Made by a program: the position numbers and the translations under genes. A stretch of DNA of 64,000 nucleotides, taken from NCBI GenBank assembly GCA_020403425.1, contig JADBXR010000026.1:1-64000 (forward strand). Direction: 5' to 3'. The notes below the pieces were generated by a model. That model did not search any database. It was not told where the DNA came from and saw only the letters and a program-made list of their open reading frames with translations. The stretch's first letter is position 1. Each line of letters begins with the position of its first letter. Source of the DNA: Chitinophagaceae bacterium. Lineage in GTDB: Bacteria > Bacteroidota > Bacteroidia > Chitinophagales > Chitinophagaceae. Positions 1 through 8,643 of this stretch are shown here, one piece after another.

Positions 1-81
1 AAAATACTCTTGCGCAAGGGCAATCTTTAGAGCAGGTTCGTACAGATGTTCACGACCTTTTTGCTTTTGGGGAACCTTCAT
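1..81 (-). CDS. N-terminal fragment of a possible transposase-type protein
   Basis: An ATG at 79-81 opens a minus-strand frame of 27 codons that runs off the left edge of the window. The visible part is basic (KVPQKQKGREH) followed by YEPALKIALAQEYF. This Y-x-x-A-x-K-x-x-x-x-x-E-Y pattern resembles the start of the helix-turn-helix found in OrfA-type transposases of Bacteroidetes, but only 27 residues are visible. An 11-bp inverted repeat lies just upstream at 93-120. The assignment is a guess from pattern; the frame itself is open to the edge. Confidence 0.35.
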   Translation of the reverse strand, partial: MKVPQKQKGREHLYEPALKIALAQEYF

Positions 82-92
82 AATTAATCAAG

Positions 93-120
93 TTTACATA
101 TTTAGTTCGAAATATGTAAA
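93..120. repeat. Inverted repeat upstream of left-edge ORF
   Basis: Two 11-nt arms (TTTACATATTT and AAATATGTAAA) are separated by AGTTCG. The element lies 12 nt upstream of the minus-strand start at 81. It could be an operator, part of an insertion-sequence end, or chance in AT-rich DNA. Its role is unknown. Confidence 0.4.
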
Positions 121-317
121 GTGATTTCAGGAAGAGACAGGTAGAGATAAGTTGTTGATTATCAATGTGAGGTCTGCTGAATCGCTGAAACTTGACAGAT
201 GGGGGATCGGTAATACCGGTAATGATGGGTGGCTGTGACGATCGGAGAGACCGTCGTGGCATTTCTCCAAAACTATCAGCGTTCCTTAGGGGGCAGTTAT
301 CCTGAGTTTTGCTGTTA
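121..317. other. Intergenic, no gene seen
   Basis: I see no credible coding region, tRNA or promoter match here. Frames crossing the region lack codon structure and continue into the antisense of the secreted-protein gene at 372-860. Confidence 0.5.
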
Positions 318-350
318 ATATAAAAGCAGGCAATATGCCTGCTTTTATAT
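318..350 (-). terminator. Hairpin terminator, possibly bidirectional
   Basis: Arms of 15 nt (ATATAAAAGCAGGCA and its complement) flank a 3-nt loop 22 nt beyond the stop of the minus-strand gene at 372-860. A/T tracts on both flanks allow termination in either direction. Confidence 0.65.
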
Positions 351-371
351 GATTGGATCATCGATGATGCA

Positions 372-860
372 TTAATGGTTGCCGTGTCCTTTGCCACGGC
401 CCTTGTTTTTTCCATTGCCCCTGTCTTCATGCGGATTAAAGGATGGGCCATTCTGTTTGTACCGGTTATCATGGCTGTCTCGGATGATGACCTGTTTGGG
501 ACCACGTCCACCTTTGTAAGGGGCATATTTCATCCGGTACACATCGGCACGCAGGTAGGGCCTGGGTTCATTGATCACTACTTTGTAGCCTGTGTAAATA
601 TCGAATCCACGATAACGGCCAGGTAAGCTGGCGGCAAACACCCAGCGGTTGCCTTCCAGGTAAATGAACCTTCGTTCGGGAACATAATAGTATACATCGA
701 TATCGGGCAGGTAGTAGTATTCAACATAATCGTAACCTACGGGTCCCCAAACGGGCTGGCTGCCGATATTGATGTTCACATTCAGTTTTACCTGGGCCTT
801 TGCGGGAGCTGTTGCAGCAAGTGCACTGAGCAATACAGCCAGTGTAAATATTTTTTTCAT
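372..860 (-). CDS. Tyr-rich secreted protein of unknown function
   Basis: Encodes 162 residues. The first 22 or so (MKKIFTLAVLLSALAATAPAKAQ) form a clear Sec signal peptide ending in AKAQ, so the product is predicted to be periplasmic or extracellular. The mature part has many aromatic pairs (YVEYYYLPDIDVYYY near residues 45-60), a central YLEGNRWVFAASLPGRYRG segment, and a very basic Gly/His/Asn/Lys tail (residues 140-162). I do not recognise the family. It stands alone, with a terminator downstream and tRNA-Gln beyond its upstream side, so the context gives no hint. Signal peptide and composition make a real gene likely. Confidence 0.65.
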   Translation of the reverse strand: MKKIFTLAVLLSALAATAPAKAQVKLNVNINIGSQPVWGPVGYDYVEYYYLPDIDVYYYVPERRFIYLEGNRWVFAASLPGRYRGFDIYTGYKVVINEPRPYLRADVYRMKYAPYKGGRGPKQVIIRDSHDNRYKQNGPSFNPHEDRGNGKNKGRGKGHGNH

Positions 861-975
861 AGCGAATGGTTTATGCTCAGGTAAGTGAAAATACCGTGCC
901 AGATTTTGTAAGAAGCTATCCGATTATGTAATATGTTGATTATCAGAAAGTAATAAATGGGAGGGGGAGAAGTTA

Positions 976-1008
976 AAATAAAATATCCCGCCAAGAGGCG
1001 GGATATTT
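976..1008 (-). terminator. Terminator of tRNA-Gln
   Basis: A 12-bp stem (AAATATCCCGCC with GGCGGGATATTT) around a 4-nt loop lies 6 nt beyond the 3' end of tRNA-Gln. It is followed on the minus strand by a T-rich run (TTATTTTAACT). Confidence 0.75.
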
Positions 1009-1013
1009 CTGGG

Positions 1014-1084
1014 TTGCCCGACATGGATTCGAACCACGACATACTGAACCAAAATCAGTTGTACTACCCTTATACTATCGGGCA
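1014..1084 (-). tRNA. tRNA-Gln (anticodon TTG)
   Basis: A 71-nt cloverleaf on the minus strand. The acceptor stem TGCCCGA/TCGGGCA pairs fully, with a 5' T as in bacterial tRNA-Gln. The anticodon arm ACTGA-TTTTGGT-TCAGT places TTG at the anticodon. The T loop reads TTCGAAT. CCA is not encoded. A promoter lies upstream and a terminator follows, so it is transcribed alone. Confidence 0.93.
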
Positions 1085-1111
1085 ATCCGTACATTCTTAT
1101 CGAATGGGGTG

Positions 1112-1143
1112 CAAAAATAGGGTTGGACAACAATTGTTCCAAA
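1112..1143 (-). promoter_or_regulatory. Promoter of tRNA-Gln
   Basis: On the minus strand TTTG (1143-1140) is followed after 20 nt by TATTTTTG (1119-1112). This matches the Bacteroidetes primary-sigma consensus TTTG / TAnnTTTG. Initiation is expected about 20 nt before the tRNA. Confidence 0.8.
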
Positions 1144-1260
1144 TTTTTTCCGCTTCAGGAGGATTCTTTTGTCTGGCAGCCTCGAAATGGATTTCGAAGT
1201 ATCCTGTTTTCAATGTGGTAGAAATCAGTATCTTGTCGTGACAGCGGGCATAGGCAGAGG

Positions 1261-1394
1261 GAGTGGCAATGGTGAATGGTCAATGGGGAGTAGGTAGGTT
1301 GTGGTAGGCTCCACGACCTCACGAACCGGGAAACCGCTAATCATGTATTCACCAATACCATTGACAATTCACCATTGCCCATTGCCCATTCACG
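1261..1394. repeat. Inverted low-complexity repeat, GGTGAATGG type
   Basis: The left arm (1261-1290) is built of GGCAATGGTGAATGGTCAATGG words. The right arm (1356-1394) carries their complements (CCATTGAC, TTCACCATTGCCCATT). Together they can form a long imperfect hairpin around a 65-nt centre. The right arm ends 26 nt before the SGNH hydrolase start. Confidence 0.75.
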
Positions 1395-1420
1395 CTCATA
1401 AAACACAATCCAGACAAACC

Positions 1421-2101
1421 ATGACCAGTAAACTCATCCTCCTTGCCGTATTTGTAACCAGCATGATCCTTATGTCATTCAATTTTGATAAGAAGAAGAA
1501 AGTCGTATTCTTTGGCGACTCCATTACCCAGGCGGGTGCGAATCCCGGCGGGTACATCAGACTCATGGATTCCCTGATCGCCGGGGAACTGGGAGGAGAT
1601 AAATATGAGCTCATCGGAGCCGGTATCGGCGGTGATAAGATCTATGACCTGTACCTGCGTTTGGAATCGGATGTGCTCAAACACAATGCGGATATCGTGG
1701 TGATCTATGTAGGGGTCAATGATGTATGGCACAAGACCTCCAGCGGAACAGGCACTGATTATAATAAGTTCGGCCGTTTTTATGAAGCGGTGGTCAGCAA
1801 ACTACAGGCGGCAGGCAGTAAAGTGGTGCTTTGCACTCCGGCAGTGATCGGTGAAAAGACGGATAATTCCAACCAGCAGGATGGCGACCTGAACCAGTAC
1901 AGTAACTGGATCCGCTCTTTTGCCGCCAGGAAAAACATTCCCCTGGTGGACCTGCGTGCCGGTTTCATCAACTATAACCTGAAGAATAACCCGCAGAACA
2001 AAGAGTCCGGGATCCTTACCACTGACCGGGTACACCTGACACATACAGGGAACCTATTTGTTGCTGAGCAGATGTGGAATGTGATCAAGACCGTTAAGTA
2101 A
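1421..2101 (+). CDS. SGNH/GDSL-family hydrolase
   Basis: A 226-residue esterase/lipase-type hydrolase. Block I is FFGDSITQAG near residues 30-39, with the catalytic Ser. Block III is VGVND near residue 107, and block V is DRVHLTHTG near residue 205, with the Asp and His of the triad. The first 20 residues (LILLAVFVTSMILMSF) form a hydrophobic export signal or anchor, so it probably acts in the envelope. The start is placed at 1421 because residues encoded upstream derive from the intergenic repeat. Substrate cannot be read from sequence; deacetylation of polysaccharide is one option. It converges on tyrS. Confidence 0.85.
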   Translation: MTSKLILLAVFVTSMILMSFNFDKKKKVVFFGDSITQAGANPGGYIRLMDSLIAGELGGDKYELIGAGIGGDKIYDLYLRLESDVLKHNADIVVIYVGVNDVWHKTSSGTGTDYNKFGRFYEAVVSKLQAAGSKVVLCTPAVIGEKTDNSNQQDGDLNQYSNWIRSFAARKNIPLVDLRAGFINYNLKNNPQNKESGILTTDRVHLTHTGNLFVAEQMWNVIKTVK

Positions 2102-2106
2102 TAAAA

Positions 2107-2162
2107 ACTGCGCCTTAGCGCCTTTGCGAGAATTGATCCACGCAAGGCCGCTAAGGCGCAGT
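2107..2162. terminator. Inverted repeat between convergent genes
   Basis: Arms CTGCGCCTTAGCG-CTTTGCG and CGCAAGG-CGCTAAGGCGCAG flank a 12-nt centre, giving an imperfect stem of about 20 bp. It lies 6 nt after the hydrolase stop and 16 nt from the tyrS stop, and probably ends transcription from both sides. There is no clear T tract. Confidence 0.55.
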
Positions 2163-2177
2163 TGTCTATTGAACCGT

Positions 2178-3461
2178 TTAGATGGCTTTTACCAGGTAAT
2201 AATTCTTTTTGCCCTTTTGTACCAGCAGGTACTGGTTGTTCAAAAGGTCTGTACTGGTCACTTGTGTTTTGTCTGTACCGATCTTGTTCTTGTTCAGGCT
2301 CAGACCACCAGCCTGCCACATTTTGCGGGCTTCGCCCTTGCTGGGGAATATCTGCGTGTCGGCCAGGAAACTTACCATGTCATAACCTGTTTCCAGTAAG
2401 GTTTTGCTGATCTCAATGGTGGGAACCCCTTCCATCACCTGTAACAATTGTTCCTCCGTTAAAGCCTGCAGTATTTCGGTAGTGGCGTTGCCGAACAGGA
2501 TCTCTGATGCTTTCACTGCAAACTCATAATCGGCACGGCTATGCACGAAACAGGTGATCTCTTCCGCCAGTTTCTTCTGTAGGGTACGTTCATGTGGTGC
2601 AGCTGCCTGTCTGGCCAGTAACGCCTCGATCTCTTCCTTGGAAAGCAGTGTGAAGATCTTGATCCACTGTGTGGCATCAGAATCACTCGCGTTCAACCAG
2701 AACTGGTAGAACTGGTATGGGGAGGTCTTTTTCGGATCCAGCCATACATTGCCTTTCTCCGTTTTACCGAATTTGCCGCCATCCGCTTTTTTGATCAGGG
2801 GACAGGTAAAGGCAAATGCTTCGCCCCCCGCTTTGCGGCGGATCAGCTCTGTGCCGGTAACGATATTGCCCCACTGGTCACTGCCACCCATCTGCAGTTT
2901 GCAGTTCTTGTTCTGGTAAAGCCAGTAGAAATCGTAGCCCTGTATCAGCTGGTAGGTGAACTCGGTAAAGCTCATGCCCACTTCACTGTCCAGTCGTTTC
3001 TTCACACTGTCCTTGGACATCATATAGTTCACGGTGATGTGTTTGCCCACATCCCGGATAAAATCGAGAAAACGGAAATCCTTGAACCAGTCGTAATTAT
3101 TCACCATTTCGGCGGTATTGGCCTTGCCGGGGGTGAAATCGAGGAATTTTTCCAACTGTTTGCGTACACCGGCCTGGTTGAACTGTAGCACTTCTTCGCT
3201 CAGCAGGTTGCGCTCCTCGCTTTTGCCTGAGGGATCGCCCACCATACCGGTGGCGCCACCCACCAGTGCATAAGGTTTATGCCCGGCCCGCTGCAAATGA
3301 ACCAGCAATAATATGGGAACCAGGCTGCCGATATGCAGGCTGTCTGAAGTAGGATCAAAACCGATATAGCCCGAAACGGTCTCTTTCTGCAATAATTCTG
3401 CTGTACCCGGCATGATATCCTGTATCATGCCCCGCCACTGTAATTCTTCTATCAGGTTCAT
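2178..3461 (-). CDS. tyrS: Tyrosyl-tRNA synthetase
   Basis: Class I synthetase of 427 residues that charges tRNA-Tyr in the cytoplasm. The HIGH motif appears as HIGS at residues 43-46, the tyrosine-site motif as GGSDQWGN in mid-protein, and the KMSKS loop as KFGKT, as is common in TyrRS. The C-terminal ~70 residues ([21 protein letters not shown]) form an S4-like RNA-binding domain. The start at 3461 fits the conserved N-terminus; the frame upstream is repeat-derived. A TACTTTTG box at 3487-3480 implies a leader of only about 14 nt. No T-box is seen. Confidence 0.95.
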   Translation of the reverse strand: MNLIEELQWRGMIQDIMPGTAELLQKETVSGYIGFDPTSDSLHIGSLVPILLLVHLQRAGHKPYALVGGATGMVGDPSGKSEERNLLSEEVLQFNQAGVRKQLEKFLDFTPGKANTAEMVNNYDWFKDFRFLDFIRDVGKHITVNYMMSKDSVKKRLDSEVGMSFTEFTYQLIQGYDFYWLYQNKNCKLQMGGSDQWGNIVTGTELIRRKAGGEAFAFTCPLIKKADGGKFGKTEKGNVWLDPKKTSPYQFYQFWLNASDSDATQWIKIFTLLSKEEIEALLARQAAAPHERTLQKKLAEEITCFVHSRADYEFAVKASEILFGNATTEILQALTEEQLLQVMEGVPTIEISKTLLETGYDMVSFLADTQIFPSKGEARKMWQAGGLSLNKNKIGTDKTQVTSTDLLNNQYLLVQKGKKNYYLVKAI

Positions 3462-3479
3462 TCTTTGTTGCTGTTTGCG

Positions 3480-3487
3480 CAAAAGTA
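3480..3487 (-). promoter_or_regulatory. tyrS promoter, -7 box
   Basis: TACTTTTG on the minus strand, 18 nt before the tyrS ATG, matches TAnnTTTG. A clear -33 TTTG is not seen because the upstream DNA is the intergenic repeat. Confidence 0.6.
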
Positions 3488-3490
3488 AGG

Positions 3491-3655
3491 AAAGTGAGTG
3501 GTGAGTTGTCAATGGGCAATGGTGAATTGTCAATGGGCAATGAGGGGAGCAAAGCAAATGCCGGTCAAGCCCCAAAAAACACCCATTCACCATTGCCCAT
3601 TGACCATTCACCATTACCCTCTAAAAAAACTAACTACTCACTACTCACCACTCCC
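3491..3655. repeat. Inverted low-complexity repeat between tyrS and RDD gene
   Basis: The left arm (3491-3545) has repeated GTGAGTGGTGAG, GTCAATGGGCAATGG and GTGAATTG words. The right arm (3583-3655) has CCATTCACCATTGCC, CATTGACCATTCACC and ACTCACTACTCACC words. The pair can fold into a long hairpin between two divergent genes. Both arms run right up to the -7 boxes of those genes. Confidence 0.75.
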
Positions 3656-3663
3656 TATTTTTG
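3656..3663 (+). promoter_or_regulatory. -7 box abutting the RDD gene start
   Basis: TATTTTTG ends only 4 nt before the ATG at 3668. With initiation a few nt past the box, the transcript would begin at or next to the start codon, so a leaderless mRNA is likely. Confidence 0.6.
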
Positions 3664-3667
3664 CTTC

Positions 3668-4045
3668 ATGAGAACAGTTGGCGACGGTACCCGGACACTG
3701 AATTTCCTGATCGATACCGCGATCATCTTTGCGATCGCTTATTTCAGTTTCAAGGGGTGGAACTGGTATGTAAAGTTCTGGGGCTACCCGTACTATCATT
3801 TCGGCTGGTTCTTTTTCGGGATCCTGTTCGTCTATTATTTTCTGTTCGAATCCATTTTTTCCCGCACGCCGGGCAAATGGTTCACCTACTCCAAAGTGGT
3901 GGGGCTGGATGGCAAAAGGGCCTCGGTTCCCGCTGTCCTGATACGTAGCCTTACCAGGCTCACCATTATCGACCTGTTCTTCATCCCCATACTCGGAAGA
4001 CCCCTGCACGATCACCTCAGCCGGACCCGGCTGGTGGAAGTATAG
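3668..4045 (+). CDS. RDD family membrane protein
   Basis: A 125-residue integral membrane protein. The eponymous charged region is diverged here (residues 4-16, GDGTRTLNFLIDTAII, keep the R and D of the first helix). Two to three hydrophobic segments follow, including FFFGILFVYYFLFESIF. The conserved FSRTPGKWFTYSKVVGLDGKR segment (near residues 64-85) is diagnostic of RDD proteins. Function in this family is mostly unknown; some members act in ion transport. The start is fixed by the -7 box 4 nt upstream. Confidence 0.8.
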   Translation: MRTVGDGTRTLNFLIDTAIIFAIAYFSFKGWNWYVKFWGYPYYHFGWFFFGILFVYYFLFESIFSRTPGKWFTYSKVVGLDGKRASVPAVLIRSLTRLTIIDLFFIPILGRPLHDHLSRTRLVEV

Positions 4046-4126
4046 GTTCGTATAAGCGGAAGTATCCGGCAGGTTCCTGTTCCGCATTGATTCCTGAATT
4101 CGCAACAGATAAGTAACGGTAAGCCT

Positions 4127-4134
4127 TACTTTCG
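4127..4134 (+). promoter_or_regulatory. Possible -7 box for hscA-like gene
   Basis: TACTTTCG, one mismatch from TAnnTTTG, lies 55 nt before the ATG. A second weaker match, TATAATTTG at 4171-4179, has wrong internal spacing. Confidence 0.4.
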
Positions 4135-4189
4135 CAGGTAATTTTGGTGCGGGATCCAAACTTCGTACCCTATAATTTGTAGTAGAGAT

Positions 4190-6049
<1,860 letters not shown>

Positions 6050-6052
<3 letters not shown>

Positions 6053-6178
6053 GGAGTGAGTGGTGAGTGGGGAGTAGGTAGTGTTGTGAATGGGCAATTG
6101 TCAATTCACCATTGCCCATTCACCATTCACGTCTCCCCACTCACTACTCACTACTCACGCCTCACTCCTCACCTCAAA
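6050..6178. repeat. Long inverted repeat joining the ends of hscA and ribE
   Basis: The left arm (6050-6083, words GTGAGGAGTGAG and GTGAGTGGGGAG) and right arm (6129-6174, words CTCCCCACTCAC and CGCCTCACTCCTCAC) can pair over roughly 30 nt. An inner pair (GAATGGGCAATT with its complement) sits between them. It begins on the hscA stop codon and runs into the last codons of ribE. It probably terminates both convergent transcripts. Confidence 0.8.
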
Positions 6179-6751
6179 CTGTCGTTGCACATATTTTCCC
6201 AGAATATCGAATTCAATATTCACCCGTGAACCAACCGTTAGCTGGTGAATATTGGTGTGTTCGTAGGTGTAGGGGATCACGGCGATGGTGAAATGGTCAT
6301 GGGTAACGTTAAAACAGGTTAAGCTGGTGCCATTTACCGCAATGGAGCCTTTTTCGATCACCAGGCGGGCGAATTCGGTGGGGAACTGGAAACTGAACTC
6401 CCAACTGCCGGCCAGCTCTTTGCGGGCGGTACAGAGGGCGGTACAGTCTACATGGCCCTGCACGATATGACCATCCAGCCGGCCGTTCATGAGCATACAC
6501 CTTTCCAGGTTCACTTCGGTACCGGGCTGCCAGTTGCCCAATTCGGTCTTTTTCAGGGTCTCTTCGATGGCGGTTACCAGGTGACGGCCGGGCTCCACGG
6601 CCTCTACGGTGAGGCAGACCCCGTTATGGCTCACGCTCTGGTCAATTGTCAACTCGTCAGAAATGGGGGAGCTGATCCAGAAGCTGAGGTTGGTACCCCG
6701 GGGAGAGATGGCCGCTACTTTTCCCGTGGTTTCAATGATTCCTGTAAACAT
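6155..6751 (-). CDS. ribE: Riboflavin synthase, alpha subunit
   Basis: Catalyses dismutation of two 6,7-dimethyl-8-ribityllumazine to riboflavin, the last step of the pathway. The 198 residues contain two lumazine-binding repeats: the first starts at the conserved MFTGIIET, the second at NGRLDGHIVQGHVDC (near residue 90). Length is normal for the family. The last residues (EVRSEA) and the stop codon are encoded by the intergenic inverted repeat, so the C-terminus has been replaced or extended by it. No other riboflavin gene is adjacent and no FMN riboswitch is seen. Confidence 0.95.
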   Translation of the reverse strand: MFTGIIETTGKVAAISPRGTNLSFWISSPISDELTIDQSVSHNGVCLTVEAVEPGRHLVTAIEETLKKTELGNWQPGTEVNLERCMLMNGRLDGHIVQGHVDCTALCTARKELAGSWEFSFQFPTEFARLVIEKGSIAVNGTSLTCFNVTHDHFTIAVIPYTYEHTNIHQLTVGSRVNIEFDILGKYVQRQFEVRSEA

Positions 6752-6796
6752 GCCCGCAAGTTAATTTTGAAAATCGAGAAACAAGACACCTACTTT

Positions 6797-6890
6797 CCCC
6801 CCCCTCAGTATCCAGCCCCCAGTATCCAGCCCCCAGTATCCAGCATCCAGTATCCAGCATCCAGTATCCAGTATCCAGCATCCCCCCACC
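6797..6890. repeat. Tandem repeat, 14-bp unit CAGTATCCAGCMYC
   Basis: About six imperfect copies of CAGTATCCAGCCCC or CAGTATCCAGCATC lie in tandem between ribE and rpsU, flanked by C runs. Unlike the other intergenic repeats there is no matching inverted arm. The array ends just before the rpsU -33 element. Confidence 0.85.
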
Positions 6891-6895
6891 AAATA

Positions 6896-6926
6896 TTTGG
6901 TATTTTCAAATCAATTCCTATCTTTG
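6896..6926 (+). promoter_or_regulatory. rpsU promoter
   Basis: TTTG (6896-6899), then 19 nt, then TATCTTTG (6919-6926), an excellent match to the Bacteroidetes consensus. The leader is about 30 nt. Confidence 0.8.
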
Positions 6927-6943
6927 CCGTCCTAAAAAACACC

Positions 6944-6952
6944 TGAGGAGGT
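6944..6952 (+). promoter_or_regulatory. Strong Shine-Dalgarno site of rpsU
   Basis: TGAGGAGGT is complementary to the 16S 3' end and ends 9 nt before the ATG. No other gene in the window has such a site. In Flavobacterium, bS21 helps occlude the anti-SD, and ribosomes lacking bS21 prefer this kind of site, giving feedback on rpsU. Confidence 0.85.
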
Positions 6953-6961
6953 ATAATAGCT

Positions 6962-7159
6962 ATGCTTATCATCGATTCAAAAGATTGTGAAAACATCGAC
7001 AAGGCACTCAAGAAGTACAAGAAGAAGTTTGAAAAAAGTAAAACTTTGCTGCAACTGAGAGAGCGCCAGGCTTTCACCAAGCCTTCCGTAGTTCGCCGCG
7101 GACAGATCCTGAAAGCAATCTACAAGCAGAATATAGCCAGCGGAAAGATCGAGGGATAA
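6962..7159 (+). CDS. rpsU: 30S ribosomal protein bS21
   Basis: A 65-residue basic protein (CENIDKALKKYKKKFEKSKTLLQLRERQAFTKPSVVRR) typical of bS21 in length and sequence. bS21 sits on the 30S platform near the 16S 3' end; in Bacteroidetes it takes part, with bS6 and bS18, in sequestering the anti-Shine-Dalgarno sequence. The strong SD site at 6944-6952 suggests translational autoregulation. It is followed by a hairpin whose T tract runs into the next gene's start codon. Confidence 0.95.
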   Translation: MLIIDSKDCENIDKALKKYKKKFEKSKTLLQLRERQAFTKPSVVRRGQILKAIYKQNIASGKIEG

Positions 7160-7185
7160 TCCCCGTTTTCCGGCTTAACCATACT

Positions 7186-7224
7186 AAGTAGCCCTGAGTT
7201 CACTAACTTTAGGCTACTTTTTTT
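7186..7224 (+). terminator. rpsU terminator ending at the next ATG
   Basis: AAGTAGCC (7186-7193) pairs with GGCTACTT (7212-7219) around an 18-nt loop. The T tract 7218-7224 is followed directly by the ATG of the recombinase gene at 7225. The loop holds TAACTTTA (7204-7211), a near match to a -7 box. Confidence 0.7.
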
Positions 7225-8121
7225 ATGCCCATACCCCAGTACCCGCAGTTACAGCCATTCCTCGATTACCTCAAATTCGAAAAAAGGTACTCGCAGCATA
7301 CCCTTTTGTCGTACCAGAACGACCTGGAACAGTTTTTTGCCTACCTGGCCAGCCAGTTCGATGCGCCGGCGCTGAATAAGGTCACATCCATGTATATCCG
7401 CAGCTGGCTGGCTGAACTGAAGGAGGGGGGACTTAGCTCCAAAAGCATTAACCGTAAGATCTCTACGCTCAGGTCATTTTTTAAATACCAGATGAAGACG
7501 GGCTCCCTGGAGCAAACGCCGATGACCACCGTTACCGCCCCGAGGGTGAATAAACGGTTGCCGGTTTTTGTGGAGCAGAATGACATGGCCCTGCTCTTTG
7601 AACATGTGGCATTCTCAGACGACTGGCAGGGCAGGACCGAACGCCTGGTATTGGAGTTGTTCTATCACACGGGGATGCGTTTAAGTGAGCTGATCAACCT
7701 GAAGGAATCACAGCTGGATGCGGCACAATCGCAGGTAAAAGTGTTGGGTAAGGGGAACAAGGAAAGGATATTGCCGGTATCGGCAGAACTGATGCGGACA
7801 TTAAAGGGTTATGTGCAGGATAAACCGATAAAAGAGTCCGGAATTCAGCAGGTGTTCGTTACAGAAAAAGGGAAGCCCTTACAACCTCGTTCCGTGTATG
7901 CGTTTGTAAAAAAACACCTGGCACAGGTAACGACGATCCAGAAAAAAAGTCCGCATGTACTGCGTCACAGTTTTGCCACACACCTGATGAACAATGGCGC
8001 AGAACTCAATGCTGTAAAGGAATTGCTGGGACACAGCAGTTTAGCGGCCACGCAGATCTATACGCATAACACGATCGAAAAACTGAAAGAGGTCTTTCAG
8101 AAAGCGCATCCCAAAGCGTAA
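7225..8121 (+). CDS. Tyrosine recombinase, XerC/XerD type
   Basis: A 298-residue site-specific recombinase, the length expected of the chromosome-dimer resolvases that act at dif. The N-terminal SAM-like core-binding domain spans about residues 5-90 (FLDYLKFEKRYSQHTLLSYQNDL). The catalytic domain has Arg in HTGMRLSEL (near 155), Lys in LGKGNKER, H-x-x-R in HVLRHSFATHL, His in LGHSS and the Tyr nucleophile in IYTH near residue 278. All catalytic residues are present. Position between rpsU and raiA argues for the housekeeping recombinase, not a phage integrase. I cannot separate XerC from XerD by eye. Confidence 0.9.
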   Translation: MPIPQYPQLQPFLDYLKFEKRYSQHTLLSYQNDLEQFFAYLASQFDAPALNKVTSMYIRSWLAELKEGGLSSKSINRKISTLRSFFKYQMKTGSLEQTPMTTVTAPRVNKRLPVFVEQNDMALLFEHVAFSDDWQGRTERLVLELFYHTGMRLSELINLKESQLDAAQSQVKVLGKGNKERILPVSAELMRTLKGYVQDKPIKESGIQQVFVTEKGKPLQPRSVYAFVKKHLAQVTTIQKKSPHVLRHSFATHLMNNGAELNAVKELLGHSSLAATQIYTHNTIEKLKEVFQKAHPKA

Positions 8122-8286
8122 ATCTTAAGGGTGTCATAAATCTTTAAAAAATCGAATGTATTTCTTGTTCTTTCCTGTATATAGTCGTACCTTACAGGTA
8201 GAAACAACGGATACGGATCCGGTGTCCTGAAAATCAAAAAAAGTTCTTTCAAATATTATTTTTTCACCGATTAAACGTGAGTTGCC

Positions 8287-8586
8287 ATGAACGTTAACAT
8301 TCAAACTGTGCATTTTGACGCAGACGACAAATTGGTTGAGTATGTAAACCGTAAAGTTGAAAAGTTGAGCACTTTTCATGACAAGATCCTGAAAGTGGAT
8401 ATTTACCTGAAACTGGACAATGTGGTGCATACGATCAAGGACAAAGTAGTGGAGATCAGTGTACATGTTCCGAAGCACGATTTTTTTGCCAAAGCGTCCA
8501 CAAAATCATTTGAAGAGTCTTTCGACAGCGCAATGGAATCCATTGTTTCACAGATAAAACGAAAAAAAGAAAAACAAGCTGCTTAA
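8287..8586 (+). CDS. raiA: Ribosome hibernation factor, HPF/RaiA family
   Basis: A 99-residue protein of the short HPF/RaiA class that binds the 30S decoding region and inactivates ribosomes in stationary phase. The fold is visible as beta strands MNVNIQTVHFDAD, KVDIYLKLDN and VVEISVHVP, with helices at residues 15-30 and 72-90. The C-terminus is basic (QIKRKKEKQAA). It lacks the dimerising C-terminal domain of long HPF. A terminator hairpin follows closely. Confidence 0.88.
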   Translation: MNVNIQTVHFDADDKLVEYVNRKVEKLSTFHDKILKVDIYLKLDNVVHTIKDKVVEISVHVPKHDFFAKASTKSFEESFDSAMESIVSQIKRKKEKQAA

Positions 8587-8593
8587 ATTTTTT

Positions 8594-8632
8594 AAAAAAG
8601 CTCTCCGCCACAACGGGGAGCTTTTTTATTTG
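8594..8632 (+). terminator. raiA terminator
   Basis: AAAAAAGCTC pairs with GAGCTTTTTT around a centre holding CCGCCACAACGG, followed by T-rich DNA. It ends just before the next ATG at 8644. Confidence 0.75.
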
Positions 8633-8643
8633 GGGGAGATACC

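Larger units (their letters stand above)
1085..1420. other. Gap between tRNA-Gln and SGNH hydrolase
   Basis: This stretch holds the tRNA-Gln promoter (1112-1143, minus), an AACAATTGTT palindrome near 1130, about 110 nt with nothing recognised, and the inverted low-complexity repeat at 1261-1394. I see no gene. Confidence 0.6.

Noticed and set aside
2178..3614. Longer TyrRS start at 3614
   Set aside because: The extra residues are encoded by the low-complexity intergenic repeat; the conserved synthetase N-terminus begins at 3461 just after a -7 box.
6155..6751. FMN riboswitch near ribE
   Set aside because: The upstream region of ribE is the short C-rich and tandem-repeat spacer shared with rpsU; no aptamer-like conserved boxes are visible.
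6797..6890. Array resembling a CRISPR locus
   Set aside because: The units are 14 bp, directly adjacent and without unique spacers, and no cas gene is in the window.
7225..8121. Tyrosine recombinase as a phage or integrative-element integrase
   Set aside because: Length, sequence and position between rpsU and raiA fit a housekeeping Xer protein, and no phage or conjugation genes are present.
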